This document shows, one piece after another, positions 42,695-53,000 of a stretch of DNA of 64,000 bases. Every line of letters starts with the position of its first letter. Position 1 is the first letter of the stretch. The notes below the pieces were generated by a model, which worked only from the letters and a program-made list of their open reading frames with translations, was not told the DNA's origin and made no database searches. The stretch lies in contig CAZDQL010000014.1 in the NCBI GenBank assembly GCA_964507325.1, positions 1-64,000 on the forward strand. Direction: 5' to 3'. Source of the DNA: CAZDQL01 sp964507325. GTDB lineage: Bacteria > Planctomycetota > UBA1135 > GCA-002686595. The position numbers and the translations under genes are program-made.

Positions 42695-43665
42695 GCGAGA
42701 CCGCCCCCGAGCGGCGCCTCTTCCGGAGGCGCATGTGGGCCGGGGTGATCGTCGGCCTGGCGGTCTACGCCGCGCTGGCCCTGTGGGCAGACCTCCCGGG
42801 GATGGGTCGCGCCCTGGCGCGGGTCCCCCTCTGGACGATCCCGGCGGCGATGGGGCTCTCCTTCGCCAACTACCTGGTGCGCTTCGTGCGTTGGGAGCGC
42901 TACCGGACCCTGCTCGGCGTGCGCTTGGACCGCGGAACCTCCTTCCTGATCCACCTGGCGGGACTCTCCCTGACCGTCACGCCGGGGAAGATGGGCGAGG
43001 CGTTCAAGTCCTGGCTGATCAAGGAGGTGGACGGCTCGCCGATCGCGCGCACCGCCCCGATCGTGGTCGCCGAGCGCTTCACCGACCTGCTGGGCTTCCT
43101 GGTCTTGATCGCGATCGGCGGGTTGGCGACCGCGCCGCAGCACGCCTGGATCTTCTGGGCCACCCTGGGACTCTGCGCCTTGGCCCTGGCGGGTCTCGGC
43201 TCGCAGCGCTTCGGCGAGCTGGGCTGTCGACTGCTGGCGGAGCTTCCGATCGTCGGCGGGATGGCGCCCCGGCTGCGCACGGCGCTCGAGAGCACGCGCG
43301 TCCTGATGGCTCCCCGGGAGCTGCTCCTGCCGACCCTGGCGGCCACCATCGGCTGGGGGTTGGAGTGCACCGCCTGCTGGCTGGTGGCGAACGCCCTGGC
43401 GCCGGGGGTGCCCTGGCTCTTCGCGGTGTACGCCTTCGCCCTCTCGGCGGTGGCGGGGGCGGTGCTGATCATCGCGCCCGGGGGTCTCGGGGTGACCGAG
43501 GGCACCTTGACGGCGCTCCTGACGGCGCGCTACCGGGCCCTGGGCCTGGCGCGGGAGGTCGCCGACGCGAGCGCGGCGGCAGCGACCCTGGTCGTGCGCC
43601 TCTGCACCCTGTGGTTCGCCGTGGGGGTCGGTTTGGCGGCGCTGAGCGCCTTCCGCAGGCGCTGA
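42691..43665 (+). CDS. flippase-like (UPF0104/lysylphosphatidylglycerol synthase TM) protein
   Basis: A 324-residue polytopic membrane protein with about eight spans, of the UPF0104 family related to the membrane part of MprF and to AglD-type proteins. Hallmarks are 'FANYLVRFVRWERY', 'LSLTVTPGKMGEAFKSWLI', 'ERFTDLLGFLVL' and 'IAPGGLGVTEGTLTALLTA'. Such proteins are thought to flip lipids or lipid-linked sugars. It starts with GTG overlapping the antiporter stop, so the pair is translationally coupled, but a functional link is not established. A CCCCGCGGGG palindrome follows the stop. Confidence 0.85.
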   Translation: MSETAPERRLFRRRMWAGVIVGLAVYAALALWADLPGMGRALARVPLWTIPAAMGLSFANYLVRFVRWERYRTLLGVRLDRGTSFLIHLAGLSLTVTPGKMGEAFKSWLIKEVDGSPIARTAPIVVAERFTDLLGFLVLIAIGGLATAPQHAWIFWATLGLCALALAGLGSQRFGELGCRLLAELPIVGGMAPRLRTALESTRVLMAPRELLLPTLAATIGWGLECTACWLVANALAPGVPWLFAVYAFALSAVAGAVLIIAPGGLGVTEGTLTALLTARYRALGLAREVADASAAAATLVVRLCTLWFAVGVGLAALSAFRRR

Positions 43666-43690
43666 TCCCCGCGGGGTGGGCCGCCAGGCG

Positions 43691-43719
43691 GGAACTGCCC
43701 CCCTTGAGTGGGCTTCCCC
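43691..43719 (+). repeat. solo left end of the TGAACTGCC repeat (copy D)
   Basis: GGAACTGCCCCCCTT followed by GAGTGGGCTTCCCC matches the left ends of elements A, B and C over about 25 bp. No right end is found before the regulator gene. Confidence 0.5.
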
Positions 43720-43747
43720 CCTAGCTATCGAAATGTGCCCGCCGAGC

Positions 43748-43780
43748 TTTGTTTTTGCTTTCGTTTCGCTTAGTCTTTGC
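43748..43780 (+). promoter_or_regulatory. DeoR-type operator and promoter of the catabolic operon
   Basis: A T-rich tract containing CTTTCGTTTCGCTT, the short TTTCG repeats typical of DeoR-family sugar-regulator operators. Overlapping it are TTTGTT (43748-43753), a 17-bp spacer and TAGTCT (43771-43776), a plausible -35/-10 pair. The regulator ATG is 35 nt downstream, so autorepression is likely. Confidence 0.6.
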
Positions 43781-43811
43781 CATCGAACGGTGGAGGGCCG
43801 CCGGTCCTGAG

Positions 43812-44567
43812 ATGAACGGCCAGCTGACGGCGAGGCAGAAGCGACTGCTGGAGATCCTGTCCGAAGACCCGGGCCGCACGGTCGCGGACATCAGCGAGGA
43901 GCTGGCGGTCTCCGAGGTGACCGTGCGCAGCGATCTCAATCGCCTGGCGGCGGCGGGTCAGATCCTGCGCACGCGGGGAGGCGGGCTGCCGGCCTTCCAC
44001 CCCGAGATCCTCGCGCGGCGCAAGCACCGCACCCGTGAGAAGGCGCGCATCGCCAAGGCCGCCGCCGAGATGATCGCCGATGGCGACAAGCTCATGGTCG
44101 TGGGAGGGACGACCACGGCGGAGCTGGGCCAGCACCTGCTCGGCAAGAGCGGTCTGCAGGTGGTGACCAGCTCCCCCCTGCTCTTTCCCCTGGCGCGCAT
44201 CTCCCCCTCCCTGCAGCTCACGCTGGTGGGCGGAGAGTTCCGGCCCGCGGCCGAATCGCTGGTGGGGCCGACGACGATCCGCCAGCTCGAGGAGTTCCAC
44301 GTCGAGACGGCCTTCCTGAGCGCCGATGGCTTCACCCTCGCCAAGGGGCTCACCACGCACCTGGTCGAGGTGGCCGAGGTGGTGCGGACGATGGCCGCCC
44401 AGGCGCGCCGGCGCGTGCTGCTGGCAGACTCCTCCAAGTACGGGCAGGTGGGCTTCGCGCGCATCCTGCCCCTCGAGGAGATCGACGTCTTGATCACGGA
44501 TGGCGAGCTGGGCGACGAGGCGTGCGCCGAGCTCAAGTCCCTCGAGATCGAGGTGATCCGAGCATAG
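43812..44567 (+). CDS. DeoR-family transcriptional regulator
   Basis: A 251-residue repressor controlling sugar catabolism. The N-terminal winged helix-turn-helix reads 'QKRLLEILSEDPGRTVADISEELAVSEVTVRSDLNRL', with the family's recognition helix. The C-terminal DeoR effector domain has 'DKLMVVGGTTTAELGQHL', 'LTLVGGEFRP' and 'RVLLADSSKYGQVGF', where phosphosugar ligands bind. Start ATG 43812 (MNGQLT) is preferred to the open frame upstream, which would cover the promoter. It is the first gene of a nine-gene plus-strand run and sits behind an operator-like tract. Confidence 0.92.
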   Translation: MNGQLTARQKRLLEILSEDPGRTVADISEELAVSEVTVRSDLNRLAAAGQILRTRGGGLPAFHPEILARRKHRTREKARIAKAAAEMIADGDKLMVVGGTTTAELGQHLLGKSGLQVVTSSPLLFPLARISPSLQLTLVGGEFRPAAESLVGPTTIRQLEEFHVETAFLSADGFTLAKGLTTHLVEVAEVVRTMAAQARRRVLLADSSKYGQVGFARILPLEEIDVLITDGELGDEACAELKSLEIEVIRA

Positions 44568-44580
44568 AGGAGATGGAGAC

Positions 44581-45342
44581 GTGGATCTGCAACTGAAGGA
44601 CAAGGTCGCCCTGGTCACCGGGGGCTCTCACGGCCTGGGCGAGGCGCTCTGTCGAGGCTTGGCGGGGGAGGGCGCCCACGTGGGCGTGAACTTCCACCGC
44701 CATCCGGAGCAGGCGGAGGCGCTCTGCCGCGATCTCGCCGCCGAGCATGGAACGCGAGCCGCGGCCGTGCTGGCCGACGTGGGGGACGAGCAGGCGGTGC
44801 GGGCGATGTTCGACGAGCTGGAGGCGCGCCTGGGCCCCGTCGACGTGCTGATCAACAACGCCGCCTTCTGTCCCAAGGGCTCGCTGTGCGAGCTCGAGCT
44901 CGACGTCTGGCGGCGCACTCTCCAGGTCAACCTGGACGGCGCCTTCCTGTGCTGCCGCGAAATGGTCCGTCGCCTGCTCGCGGGCGAGCGCACGGGGCGC
45001 ATCGTCAACATCAGCTCGCAAGCCGCCTTCCGCGGCTCGCAGAGCGGCCACCTGCCCTACGACTCCAGCAAGGGCGGGCTGAACTCCTTCACCATCGCGC
45101 TCGCGCGCGAGCTCGCCCCGCACGGCATCGGTGTCAACGCGGTGGCGCCGGGGCTGATGCTCACCGACATGGTGCGGGAGAAGGTGCTGGCCAACCTGGA
45201 CGAGTACCGCATCCGAATTCCGCTCGGCCGCGTGGGCGAGGTGGAGGAGGTGGCCGACGTCGCGCTCTTCCTGGCCTCGGAGCGTTCGAGCTACATGACC
45301 GGCGCCACGGTGGACGTGAGCGGCGGCCTGGCGATGCACTGA
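44581..45342 (+). CDS. SDR-family sugar/polyol dehydrogenase
   Basis: A 253-residue NAD(P)-dependent short-chain dehydrogenase starting with GTG and preceded by GGAGATGGAG. Cofactor loop 'TGGSHGLGEA', 'NNAAFCPKG', the catalytic Ser in 'NISSQAAFRG' and Y-x3-K in 'PYDSSKGG' define the classical SDR core; it ends 'YMTGATVDVSGGLAMH', typical of glucose/polyol dehydrogenase-like members. It lies between the regulator and the transporter, so oxidation of the imported sugar or polyol is the likely role. The substrate is not known. Confidence 0.9.
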   Translation: MDLQLKDKVALVTGGSHGLGEALCRGLAGEGAHVGVNFHRHPEQAEALCRDLAAEHGTRAAAVLADVGDEQAVRAMFDELEARLGPVDVLINNAAFCPKGSLCELELDVWRRTLQVNLDGAFLCCREMVRRLLAGERTGRIVNISSQAAFRGSQSGHLPYDSSKGGLNSFTIALARELAPHGIGVNAVAPGLMLTDMVREKVLANLDEYRIRIPLGRVGEVEEVADVALFLASERSSYMTGATVDVSGGLAMH

Positions 45343-45352
45343 GGACCTGACC

Positions 45353-46621
45353 ATGAGCCAACCCGTCATGCCGGCCGGTGTCCGCGTTCGCCTGAGCGCG
45401 ATGATGTTCCTCCAGTACGCCTTCAACGGCATCTGGATCATCCCCCTGGGCGCCTACCTGGGGAACGTCGGTTTCACGGACCTCGAGATCGGATCGGTCT
45501 ACGGCACCTTCGCGTTGGGAGGCCTGATCGCGCCCTTCTTCGTGGGGATGATCGCAGACCGCTTCTTCGCGGCGCAGAAGGTGCTCGGCGTGCTGAACCT
45601 GGTCGGCGCGGGGTTGCTGCTCTGGGCCAGCCAGTCGGCCGTCACCGAGGCGGGAGACCCTCGCTACAGCGTCTTCTGGTGGATCATCTTCGGGCACTTC
45701 CTGTGCTACATGCCGACCTGGGCGCTCACCAACACGATCGCCCTGGCGCAGATGAAGGATCCGGGCAAGCAGTTCCCCGGGGTGCGCGTGATGGGCACCA
45801 TCGGCTGGATCGTCGTCAGCGCCGCCAGTCTGATCAGCCTGCACTACGAGCTGAACATCGAGACGACGAAGTACCCGATGATCATCGGTGCCGGCATCGG
45901 CGCGCTGGTGGGGGTCTACTCCTTCTTCCTGCCCAACACGCCCGCCAAGCGCGGCGAGGAGAAGGTCGGCTTCAAGGAGATCCTCGGCGTCGAGGCGCTG
46001 GCGCTCTTCCGCGACCGCAACTTCGCGATCTTCGCGGTGGCCTCCTTCCTGATCATGTTCCCGGGGATGTTCTATTGGGCCTTCTGCAACATGTTCCTGA
46101 ACGAGATCGGGATGCAGGCGGCCATGTTCAAGCAGAGCATCGGCCAGATGGTGGAGATGGTCTTCCTGATCATCATGCCCTGGTTCTTCGTACGCCTGGG
46201 CGTCAAGAAGATGCTCCTGATCGGGATGGCCGCCTGGCTGGCGCGCTTCATCTGCTTCAGCTACGGCGATCTGGGATCGATGGTGCTGTTCCTCTACCTC
46301 GGCTTCGCGCTACATGGAGTGTGCTTCGACTTCTACTTCGTCACCGCCCAGCTCTACACCAATCACAAGGCCCACAAGCGCATCCAGGCCCAGGCGCAGG
46401 GGCTGATCAGCCTGATCACCTTCGGCCTCGGCTGGCTCGTGGGCTCGAACCTCGCCGGCTGGCTGATCGGCGAGTACGTCACCGAGACCGATGCCGCCGG
46501 CAAGGCGCTGATGCACGACTGGCCCTCCATCTGGCTCTACCCCGCGGGAATGGCGGCCGCCATCGGGGTCTTCTTCCTGCTGGCGTTCCGCGACGACGTC
46601 AAGGTCATCGCGGAGGAGTGA
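45353..46621 (+). CDS. MFS transporter, nucleoside/sugar:H+ symporter type
   Basis: A 422-residue polytopic membrane protein with 12 predicted spans, resembling the NupG/XapB nucleoside:H+ symporter family. Features are 'LQYAFNGIWIIPLGAYLG', 'FVGMIADRFFAAQKVLG', 'GVRVMGTIGWIVVSA' and 'HGVCFDFYFVTAQLYTNHKA'. Members often import nucleosides, but planctomycete relatives sit beside many sugar genes. Given a DeoC aldolase in the same operon, uptake of a deoxy sugar, nucleoside or polyol is plausible. The kinase gene starts 3 bp after this stop. Confidence 0.88.
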   Translation: MSQPVMPAGVRVRLSAMMFLQYAFNGIWIIPLGAYLGNVGFTDLEIGSVYGTFALGGLIAPFFVGMIADRFFAAQKVLGVLNLVGAGLLLWASQSAVTEAGDPRYSVFWWIIFGHFLCYMPTWALTNTIALAQMKDPGKQFPGVRVMGTIGWIVVSAASLISLHYELNIETTKYPMIIGAGIGALVGVYSFFLPNTPAKRGEEKVGFKEILGVEALALFRDRNFAIFAVASFLIMFPGMFYWAFCNMFLNEIGMQAAMFKQSIGQMVEMVFLIIMPWFFVRLGVKKMLLIGMAAWLARFICFSYGDLGSMVLFLYLGFALHGVCFDFYFVTAQLYTNHKAHKRIQAQAQGLISLITFGLGWLVGSNLAGWLIGEYVTETDAAGKALMHDWPSIWLYPAGMAAAIGVFFLLAFRDDVKVIAEE

Positions 46622-46624
46622 TCG

Positions 46625-48151
46625 ATGACCGACTACCTCCTCGGCACGGACAATGGCTGCACGGTGGCCAAGGCGGCGCTCTTCGCGCTCGACGGCCGCG
46701 AGGTGGCTGCCGCCGCGCGCAAGGTCGAGATCCAGGCGCCGCGGCCGGGGTGGCACGAGATGGACATGGACGCCATCTGGCGGGCGACCGCCGAGGCGAT
46801 CGGTGAGGTGCTCGAGCGCTCCGGGATCGCCCCCGCCGAGATCGCCTGCGTCGCTCCGACGGGCCACGGCAACGGCCTCTACCTCGTGGACGAGCGTGGC
46901 CACGGTGTGCGTCCGGCGATCGCCTCCACCGACTCCCGCGCGCGGGAGATCCTCGAGGCGTGGCTCGCCGAGGAGCTGGATGCCCTCCTGCGCCCCAAGA
47001 CGATGCAGGCAATGTGGCCCGCCCAGCCGAACGCCCTCCTGGCCTGGCTGCAGGCCGAGGAGCCGGAGTCGCTCGAGCGCGCCCACGCCGTCCTGATGTG
47101 CAAGGACTACATCCGCGCGCGTCTGGGGGGCGAGCTGCGCGCCGAGATCACCGACTTCTCCGGCACCAGCCTCCTGGACGTCGGTCGCGGCGCCTACGAC
47201 CCCGAGCTGCTCGAGCACTACGGCATCGCCGGCCTGGAGCACCTCCTGCCCCCGCTGCTCGAGTCCACGGCGCGCTCGGGGACGGTGAGCGCCGCGGCCG
47301 CCGCCGAGACGGGCCTGGCCGAGGGGACGCCCCTCGCCGGGGGGATGTTCGACATCGACGCCTGCGGCCTGGCCTGCGGCCTGGTCGACGAGGGGCCCCT
47401 GTGCATGATCGCCGGCACCTGGGGCAACAACCAGTACATCGCGCGCGAGCCGGTGGTCGACGAGGCGGTCTTCATGACCTCGCGTTACGCCATCCCCGGC
47501 TGGTACCTGATGCTCGAGGGCAGCGCGACCTCGGCCAGCAATCTCGAGTGGCTCTTGACCGAGTTCTTCCAGGCGGAGAGCGCGCGCGGCAACGTCTACG
47601 CCCTCGCCGACGAGCTGGTCGAGGCGACGCGCCCCGAGGAGGCGGGCCTCGTCTTCCTGCCCTTCCTCTACGGCTCGAACGTGAGCCTGGACGCCAAGGC
47701 CTGCTTCTTTGGCCTCGACGGTTGGCAGCGTCGCGGGCACCTATTGCGCGCGCTCTACGAGGGAGTCGTCTTCGCCCACGAGTGGCACGTGCAGCGCCTG
47801 CTGCGCTTCCGCCCGCCGCCCGCGAGCATTCGCCTCGCCGGCGGCGCGGCGCGCAGCGCGGTGTGGACGCAGGTCTTCGCCGACGTCTTCCAGGTGCCCG
47901 TCGAGGTCCCCGCGGGGAGCGAGCTCGGCGCGCTGGGGGCAGCGATCTGCGCGGCGGTGGCGGTGGGCCTCTACCCCGACTTCCCGCGCGCCTGCCAGGC
48001 GATGGTGCGCTTCGATCGGTGCGTCGAGCCGGACCGCGGTCGCGCGGGGCTCTACGCCGAGAAGCGCGCGCGCTACACGCGGCTCCTGGAGGCGATGGCA
48101 CCGCTGTGGACCGAGCTCCGCTGGACGGAAGAGACGCAGAATGGAGGCTGA
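46625..48151 (+). CDS. FGGY-family carbohydrate kinase, L-xylulose-kinase-like
   Basis: A 508-residue sugar kinase of the actin-like FGGY superfamily. The N-terminal phosphate loop 'LLGTDNGCTVAKAALF', 'APTGHGNGLYLVDE', the catalytic Asp in 'LAGGMFDIDACG', 'MIAGTWGNNQYI' and 'IRLAGGAARSAVWTQVFAD' are present. The sequence as I recall it is closest to LyxK/L-xylulose kinase, with 'AIASTDSRAREI' at the substrate loop; erythrulose and other ketose kinases are alternatives. It overlaps the second SDR gene by 11 bp. In the operon it should phosphorylate the ketose made by the dehydrogenases. Confidence 0.88.
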   Translation: MTDYLLGTDNGCTVAKAALFALDGREVAAAARKVEIQAPRPGWHEMDMDAIWRATAEAIGEVLERSGIAPAEIACVAPTGHGNGLYLVDERGHGVRPAIASTDSRAREILEAWLAEELDALLRPKTMQAMWPAQPNALLAWLQAEEPESLERAHAVLMCKDYIRARLGGELRAEITDFSGTSLLDVGRGAYDPELLEHYGIAGLEHLLPPLLESTARSGTVSAAAAAETGLAEGTPLAGGMFDIDACGLACGLVDEGPLCMIAGTWGNNQYIAREPVVDEAVFMTSRYAIPGWYLMLEGSATSASNLEWLLTEFFQAESARGNVYALADELVEATRPEEAGLVFLPFLYGSNVSLDAKACFFGLDGWQRRGHLLRALYEGVVFAHEWHVQRLLRFRPPPASIRLAGGAARSAVWTQVFADVFQVPVEVPAGSELGALGAAICAAVAVGLYPDFPRACQAMVRFDRCVEPDRGRAGLYAEKRARYTRLLEAMAPLWTELRWTEETQNGG

Positions 48152-48935
48152 ATTGCAGCTCGACGGAGAGAACATCCTGATCACCGGAGCCGCGGGCGCG
48201 ATCGGCCTGGGAATCGCCGGGCGCGCGCTGGAGCGCGGCGCGCGGGTCTTCCTGAGCGACCTGGACCAGGCCCGGCTCGACGCCTGCTGCGCCGAGCTGG
48301 ATCCGAGCGGCGAGCGCTGTGGAGCCCTAGCCGGCGACGTCAGCTCGGCGGACCAGGTCGAGCGCGTCGTGACCGCCGCGAGCGAGACCTTCGGCGGGCG
48401 CATCGACATCCTGCTCAATGTGGCGGGCACGGTCGCGCAGGGGCCCGTGGAGGAGATCGAGGAGGCCGAGTGGGAGCGCATCTTCGCGGTCAACTGCAAG
48501 GGGACCTTCCTCTTCATCCGCGGAGTGGTCCCCCTCATGAAGGCGCAGGGTCGAGGCAGCATCGTCAACTTCTCCTCCAAGTCCGGGAAGACCGGCTCGG
48601 CGCTGCTCTGCCACTACTCCGCCGCCAAGGCGGCGATCATCGGCCTGACCCAGGCGCTGGCGTACGAGCTCGCTCCCAGCGGGATCCGCGTCAACTGCGT
48701 CTGTCCCGGCATCACCGCTGCGACCGGGGTCTGGGATTCCGTCTCGGCGGGCTACATCGACAACCTCGGCCTACCGCGCGAGGAGGTCGTGGCCAAGTTC
48801 ACCTCGAAGGTCCCGCTCGCGCGCCTGGCGCGGGTCGAAGACGTCGCCGCCGTGACGCTCTTCCTGGCCTCGGAGGAAGCGGCATACATGACCGGTCAAG
48901 CGATCAACGTGACCGGTGGTCGAGAGATGCACTGA
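48141..48935 (+). CDS. second SDR-family dehydrogenase
   Basis: A 264-residue short-chain dehydrogenase with loop 'ITGAAGAIGLGIAG', the acidic 'FLSDLDQAR' after beta-2 suggesting NAD preference, Ser in 'NFSSKSGKTGS', and catalytic 'CHYSAAKAA'. It ends 'YMTGQAINVTGGREMH'. ATG 48141 lies within the end of the kinase gene, with GAAGAG about 7 nt upstream. Two distinct SDRs in one operon, plus a zinc alcohol dehydrogenase at its end, suggest successive oxidations or epimerisation of a polyol through a ketone. The substrate is unknown. Confidence 0.9.
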   Translation: MEAELQLDGENILITGAAGAIGLGIAGRALERGARVFLSDLDQARLDACCAELDPSGERCGALAGDVSSADQVERVVTAASETFGGRIDILLNVAGTVAQGPVEEIEEAEWERIFAVNCKGTFLFIRGVVPLMKAQGRGSIVNFSSKSGKTGSALLCHYSAAKAAIIGLTQALAYELAPSGIRVNCVCPGITAATGVWDSVSAGYIDNLGLPREEVVAKFTSKVPLARLARVEDVAAVTLFLASEEAAYMTGQAINVTGGREMH

Positions 48936-48962
48936 TCAACCATTAGCAAAGGAGTTGACGAG

Positions 48963-50033
48963 ATGAGAGCGAATCGAGTGCACGTGAGTTTGAGCTGCTC
49001 ACTCGCAGTTGCGCTGATCGGCGTCTGCGCCTGCAGCGGCACGAACGGAGCGGGGGACGATTCCGGCCAGCGCGCCATCGTCCTCCCCGAGCAGTACAAC
49101 ACCCCGGACGGGATGACGCGCGACGGCGAGGGGAACATCATCCTCTCCGTGCCCAACTTCAACGATCCGAGCCACCCCCCGATGCTGGTGAGGATCGACG
49201 CCGAGGAGGAGATCCACGAGATCATCGAGCTGCCGGACCACCCGGAAACGGGCCACCCCGTCGGTCCGCTCGGGGTGGCGGTCGGATCCGACGGCAACCT
49301 CTACGTCGCCGACAACCAGGCCTTCCACACCGCCGAGCACAAATCGCGCCTCTTGCGCGTGGTCATGCGCGACGGCGAGGCGGTCTCCTGCGAGCCGGTG
49401 GTCACGGGCTTCGTGATGTCGAACGGCGTGGCCGCCCACGGCGATCACCTCTACGTCTGCGAGAGCAAGCTCGAGGCGGAGGCGAGTCCGATGCCCACCG
49501 GGGTCTACCGCTTCGCCCTCTCCGAGCTGCAGGGGCCCGAGCCGCTGCAGCTGGAGCCGGGGGGCGTCGATCCGCACCTGTGCGTGAAGTTCTCCACCGA
49601 GAATCCCGACTGGCCCGTGGGGGCGAACGGGATCGGCTTCGGCGCCGAGGGCGAGATGTACGTGTGCAACTTCGGTGACGCCCAGCTGATCAAGGTGGTG
49701 TTCGACGAAGGGGGGGCGGTCGTCTCGCAGGAGGTCCTCGCGGAGAAGAACGGCATGGCCTGCACCGACGGCCTGAGCATCGATCCGGAGACGGGGTACA
49801 TCTACATCGCCGACTTCCTGGGGAACGCCCTGCACCGCGTCGACCCGCGCAGCGGCACGATCTACACCATCGCGAAGAACGGGGAGACCGATGGCACCGG
49901 TGGCGAGCTCGATCGCCCGAGCGAGCCCTGCGTGCGCGGCGGCTCGGTCTACGTCGCCAACATCGACCTCGAGCTGGCGGGTAACACCTCCGACGAGTTG
50001 CACACCATCAGCGTCATCAAACTCGAAGACTGA
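48963..50033 (+). CDS. SMP-30/gluconolactonase-like lipoprotein
   Basis: A 356-residue exported lipoprotein with lipobox 'GVCACSG'. The mature part is a six-bladed beta-propeller of the SMP-30/gluconolaconase/LRE-like type: 'NTPDGMTRDGEGNIILSV', 'GPLGVAVGSDGNLYVADNQA', 'GANGIGFGAEGEMYVCNFG', 'DGLSIDPETGYIYIADF'. Metal-binding Glu, Asn and Asp positions are roughly present. Such enzymes open sugar lactones, so a periplasmic lactone intermediate is suggested. AAAGGAG lies 9 nt upstream of the ATG, one of the few strong ribosome-binding sites here. Confidence 0.85.
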   Translation: MRANRVHVSLSCSLAVALIGVCACSGTNGAGDDSGQRAIVLPEQYNTPDGMTRDGEGNIILSVPNFNDPSHPPMLVRIDAEEEIHEIIELPDHPETGHPVGPLGVAVGSDGNLYVADNQAFHTAEHKSRLLRVVMRDGEAVSCEPVVTGFVMSNGVAAHGDHLYVCESKLEAEASPMPTGVYRFALSELQGPEPLQLEPGGVDPHLCVKFSTENPDWPVGANGIGFGAEGEMYVCNFGDAQLIKVVFDEGGAVVSQEVLAEKNGMACTDGLSIDPETGYIYIADFLGNALHRVDPRSGTIYTIAKNGETDGTGGELDRPSEPCVRGGSVYVANIDLELAGNTSDELHTISVIKLED

Positions 50034-50052
50034 TCAGGGAACCGAGACATCG

Positions 50053-53000
50053 ATGATCACGCCCCTGTTGAGCTGTTGCGCCCTCCTGGTCGCCGGAGCG
50101 TTCGTCCAGGACCAGGAGGAGCTATTCGTCCACGAGCCGACCTGGGCAGAGTCGATGACCGCCTCGCGCCTGAAGTACCGGGGCGGGGACTTCCCGCGGC
50201 CCGAGCTGGGTCCCTGGTGGATGGCCGGCCCGCTCGAGGGCGAGGGCTTCGACGCTGAGCTCTTCCCCGAGCGCGGCGTCGAGCTCTCCGCCCGTGACTC
50301 CGGGGGCGAGCCCCTCTGGCACCCCCGGCCCGATTTCGCCGACGGACGCGTCCACCAGCTCCCCAAGGGCGGCAACTCGATCTACCTCCAGCGCACGGTC
50401 ACCTGCGAGACGGCGATCACGCTGCCGCTCAGCCTGGGTAGCGACGACGGCTGCGCGCTGTGGCTCGACGGCGAGCCGATCCTCGTGCGCGACGTCGCCC
50501 GCGGGGTGGCGCCCGATCAGGACCGGGTCCTGGCCGGGCTGCGCGCGGGAGAGAACGCGCTGCTGTTGAAGATCTTCAACCGTGGCGGGGCCTTCGCCTT
50601 CTACTTCCGCCTGCTGGCCGATCGCCGGCTGGAGCTGTGGCAGCGCATGAGCAGGGCCTTCCCCGCTCTGTGCGCGGCGATGGAGCGCGACCTCGACGGC
50701 GGGCACCTGGCGTGGTTCGACTCGCCGGACGACGGCGCGCTCGAGGAGACACTGATCGCGAGCGCCCTCCTGAGCATCGGTCTGGAAGCTCAGGGGGAGA
50801 GCCTGGCGCCTCTCTCCCCCCGTCAGCGACTCGAGCGCTACGTGGAGATCTGCGCCACCCGCGACGCTTACGCGCGTCGCCTGGAGCACCGCGATCGACT
50901 CCGGGGCCTCGACTTCGCGGCCTTGCGTCGTGCGATCGAGGACCTCGAACAGAGCTTCGGCGACCGCTACCCCCGCGGCGCTGACTTCTCGCGCAAGGTG
51001 GAGGAGGAGTGGCCCCGGCGCGCCGCCGAGCTCGCGGACGCACTGCAGAGCGGTGGCTCGGCGGAGGAGCAGGCGGCGCAGTCGCTCCTGGACGAGATCC
51101 GCGCCGCCCTGCTCGCCAACCCCCTGCTCGACGACGCGCGGGTGCTGGTGGTGCGGCGACGCTTCGGAGCCGAGGCGCGTCAGGTGATGGGCGGCAAGAT
51201 CGGCGCGCCCAATCTGAACTCCCACACCAACGACGACATCCCCCATCACGGCTGGGACAACGAGCTCGCGCTGCTCTCCGATCTCGGCGGCGGCGGCCGG
51301 CTGGAGACCCTCCATCGTCCGCCGCAGGACGTGATCCTGCGCGACGTGGACCTCGACTTCGACGCCTCGCGGATCATGTACGCGAGCATCGGGGCGAACG
51401 ACCGCTGGGCGCTCTTCGAACTGCCCGCGGAGGGGGGGGTGGCACGGCAGATCTCACCCGATGATCTGCCGGACGTGGACTTCTTCGACTCCTGCTGGCT
51501 GCCCGATGGACGCGTCGCCTCCTGCTCCACCGCCGGCTACCAGGGCCTGCCCTGCGAGAATGGCGGGCGTCCGATGGTCAACCTCTACCGCCTCGACCCC
51601 GGCACGGGGCGCGTCGAGCAGCTGACCTTCGAACAGGACAGCGACTACCACCCCGCCGTGCTCCACGACGGCCGCCTGGTCTACCTGCGCTGGGAGTACT
51701 CCGACATCCAGCACTACTACTCGCGCATCGTCTTCCACTGCAATCCGGACGGCACGACGCAGATGGAGTACTGGGGCAGTGGCTCGTACTTTCCGACGGC
51801 CTTCAAGCACGCGCTCCCCATCCCCGGTCATCCGACCCAGCTGGTGGGCATCCTGGGCGGCCACCACAGCGTCGCCGAGTCGGGGCGCATGGCGATCCTC
51901 GACCCCGCCCTGGGGCGCAAGTACCCGCTGCGCCATCGGCCGCAGTCGATCGAGTGGGGGCCGCCCGGCAGCCTGATCGACCTCCACCCGGAGGTCTTCC
52001 CGGCCGCGGTGACGGGCATGGTCCAGGAGATCCCCGGCTACGGCCGAGAGGTCGTGGGCAACGTGAACGATGGCCAGGGGGACGAGCCCTTCGACCGCGG
52101 CACGCCGCACTTCGTCTACCCCTTCCCGCTGAGCGAGAAGTACTTCCTCGTCTCGGCCAAGCCCACCCCCGAGTCGCTCTGGGGGATCTACCTGGTCGAC
52201 GTCTTCGACAACATGACCCTGCTCCACGAGGAGCAGGGCGCGGGGCTCTTCGAGCCGATTCCCTTCCGCGCGCGGCCGCGGCCGCCGGTCATTCCCGATC
52301 GGGTCGACTACTCGCGCGACTCCGCCACCGTATTGCTCAGCGACGTGTATGTCGGGCCGGGTCTCGCGGGCGTGCCACGCGGTACCGTGAAGCGGCTGCG
52401 GCTCTTCGCCTATCACTTCGCTTTCAACAAGTGCGGCGGTCACGAGTCGGTGGGCGTGGAGAGCAGCTGGGACATCAAGCGCATGCTCGGCACCGTGCCC
52501 GTCGACGAGGACGGCTCGGCCCACTTCGAAATCCCCGCCAACCTGCCGATCTCGATTCAGCCGCTCGACGCCGAGGGGCGCGCTCTGCAGCTGATGCGCT
52601 CCTGGTTCGTGGGTCGCCCGGGAGAGACCGTCTCGTGCATCGGCTGCCACGAGAGCCAGAACGACTCCCTGCCGCTGCGCCCCATCGTGGCCGCGCGCCG
52701 CCCACCGTCGCCGATCGAGGAGTTCTGCGGGCCGGCGCGCCCCTACGCCTTCCCCTACGAGGTGCACCCGATCCTGCTGCGCAACTGCGCCGGATGCCAC
52801 AACGGCCGGAGCGCACGAGAGGTGGGCGGGCTGCTCTCCTTCGCCGAACCGCGCGTGGCCTACGAGAACCTCCACCCGTACGTGCGCCGTCCGGGCCCCG
52901 AGAGCGACATGGAGATGCTGCGGCCGATGGAGTACCACGCCTCCACGAGCCCCTTGGTCCAGATCCTCGAGAGGGGTCACCACGGGGTGCGACTGGAGCG

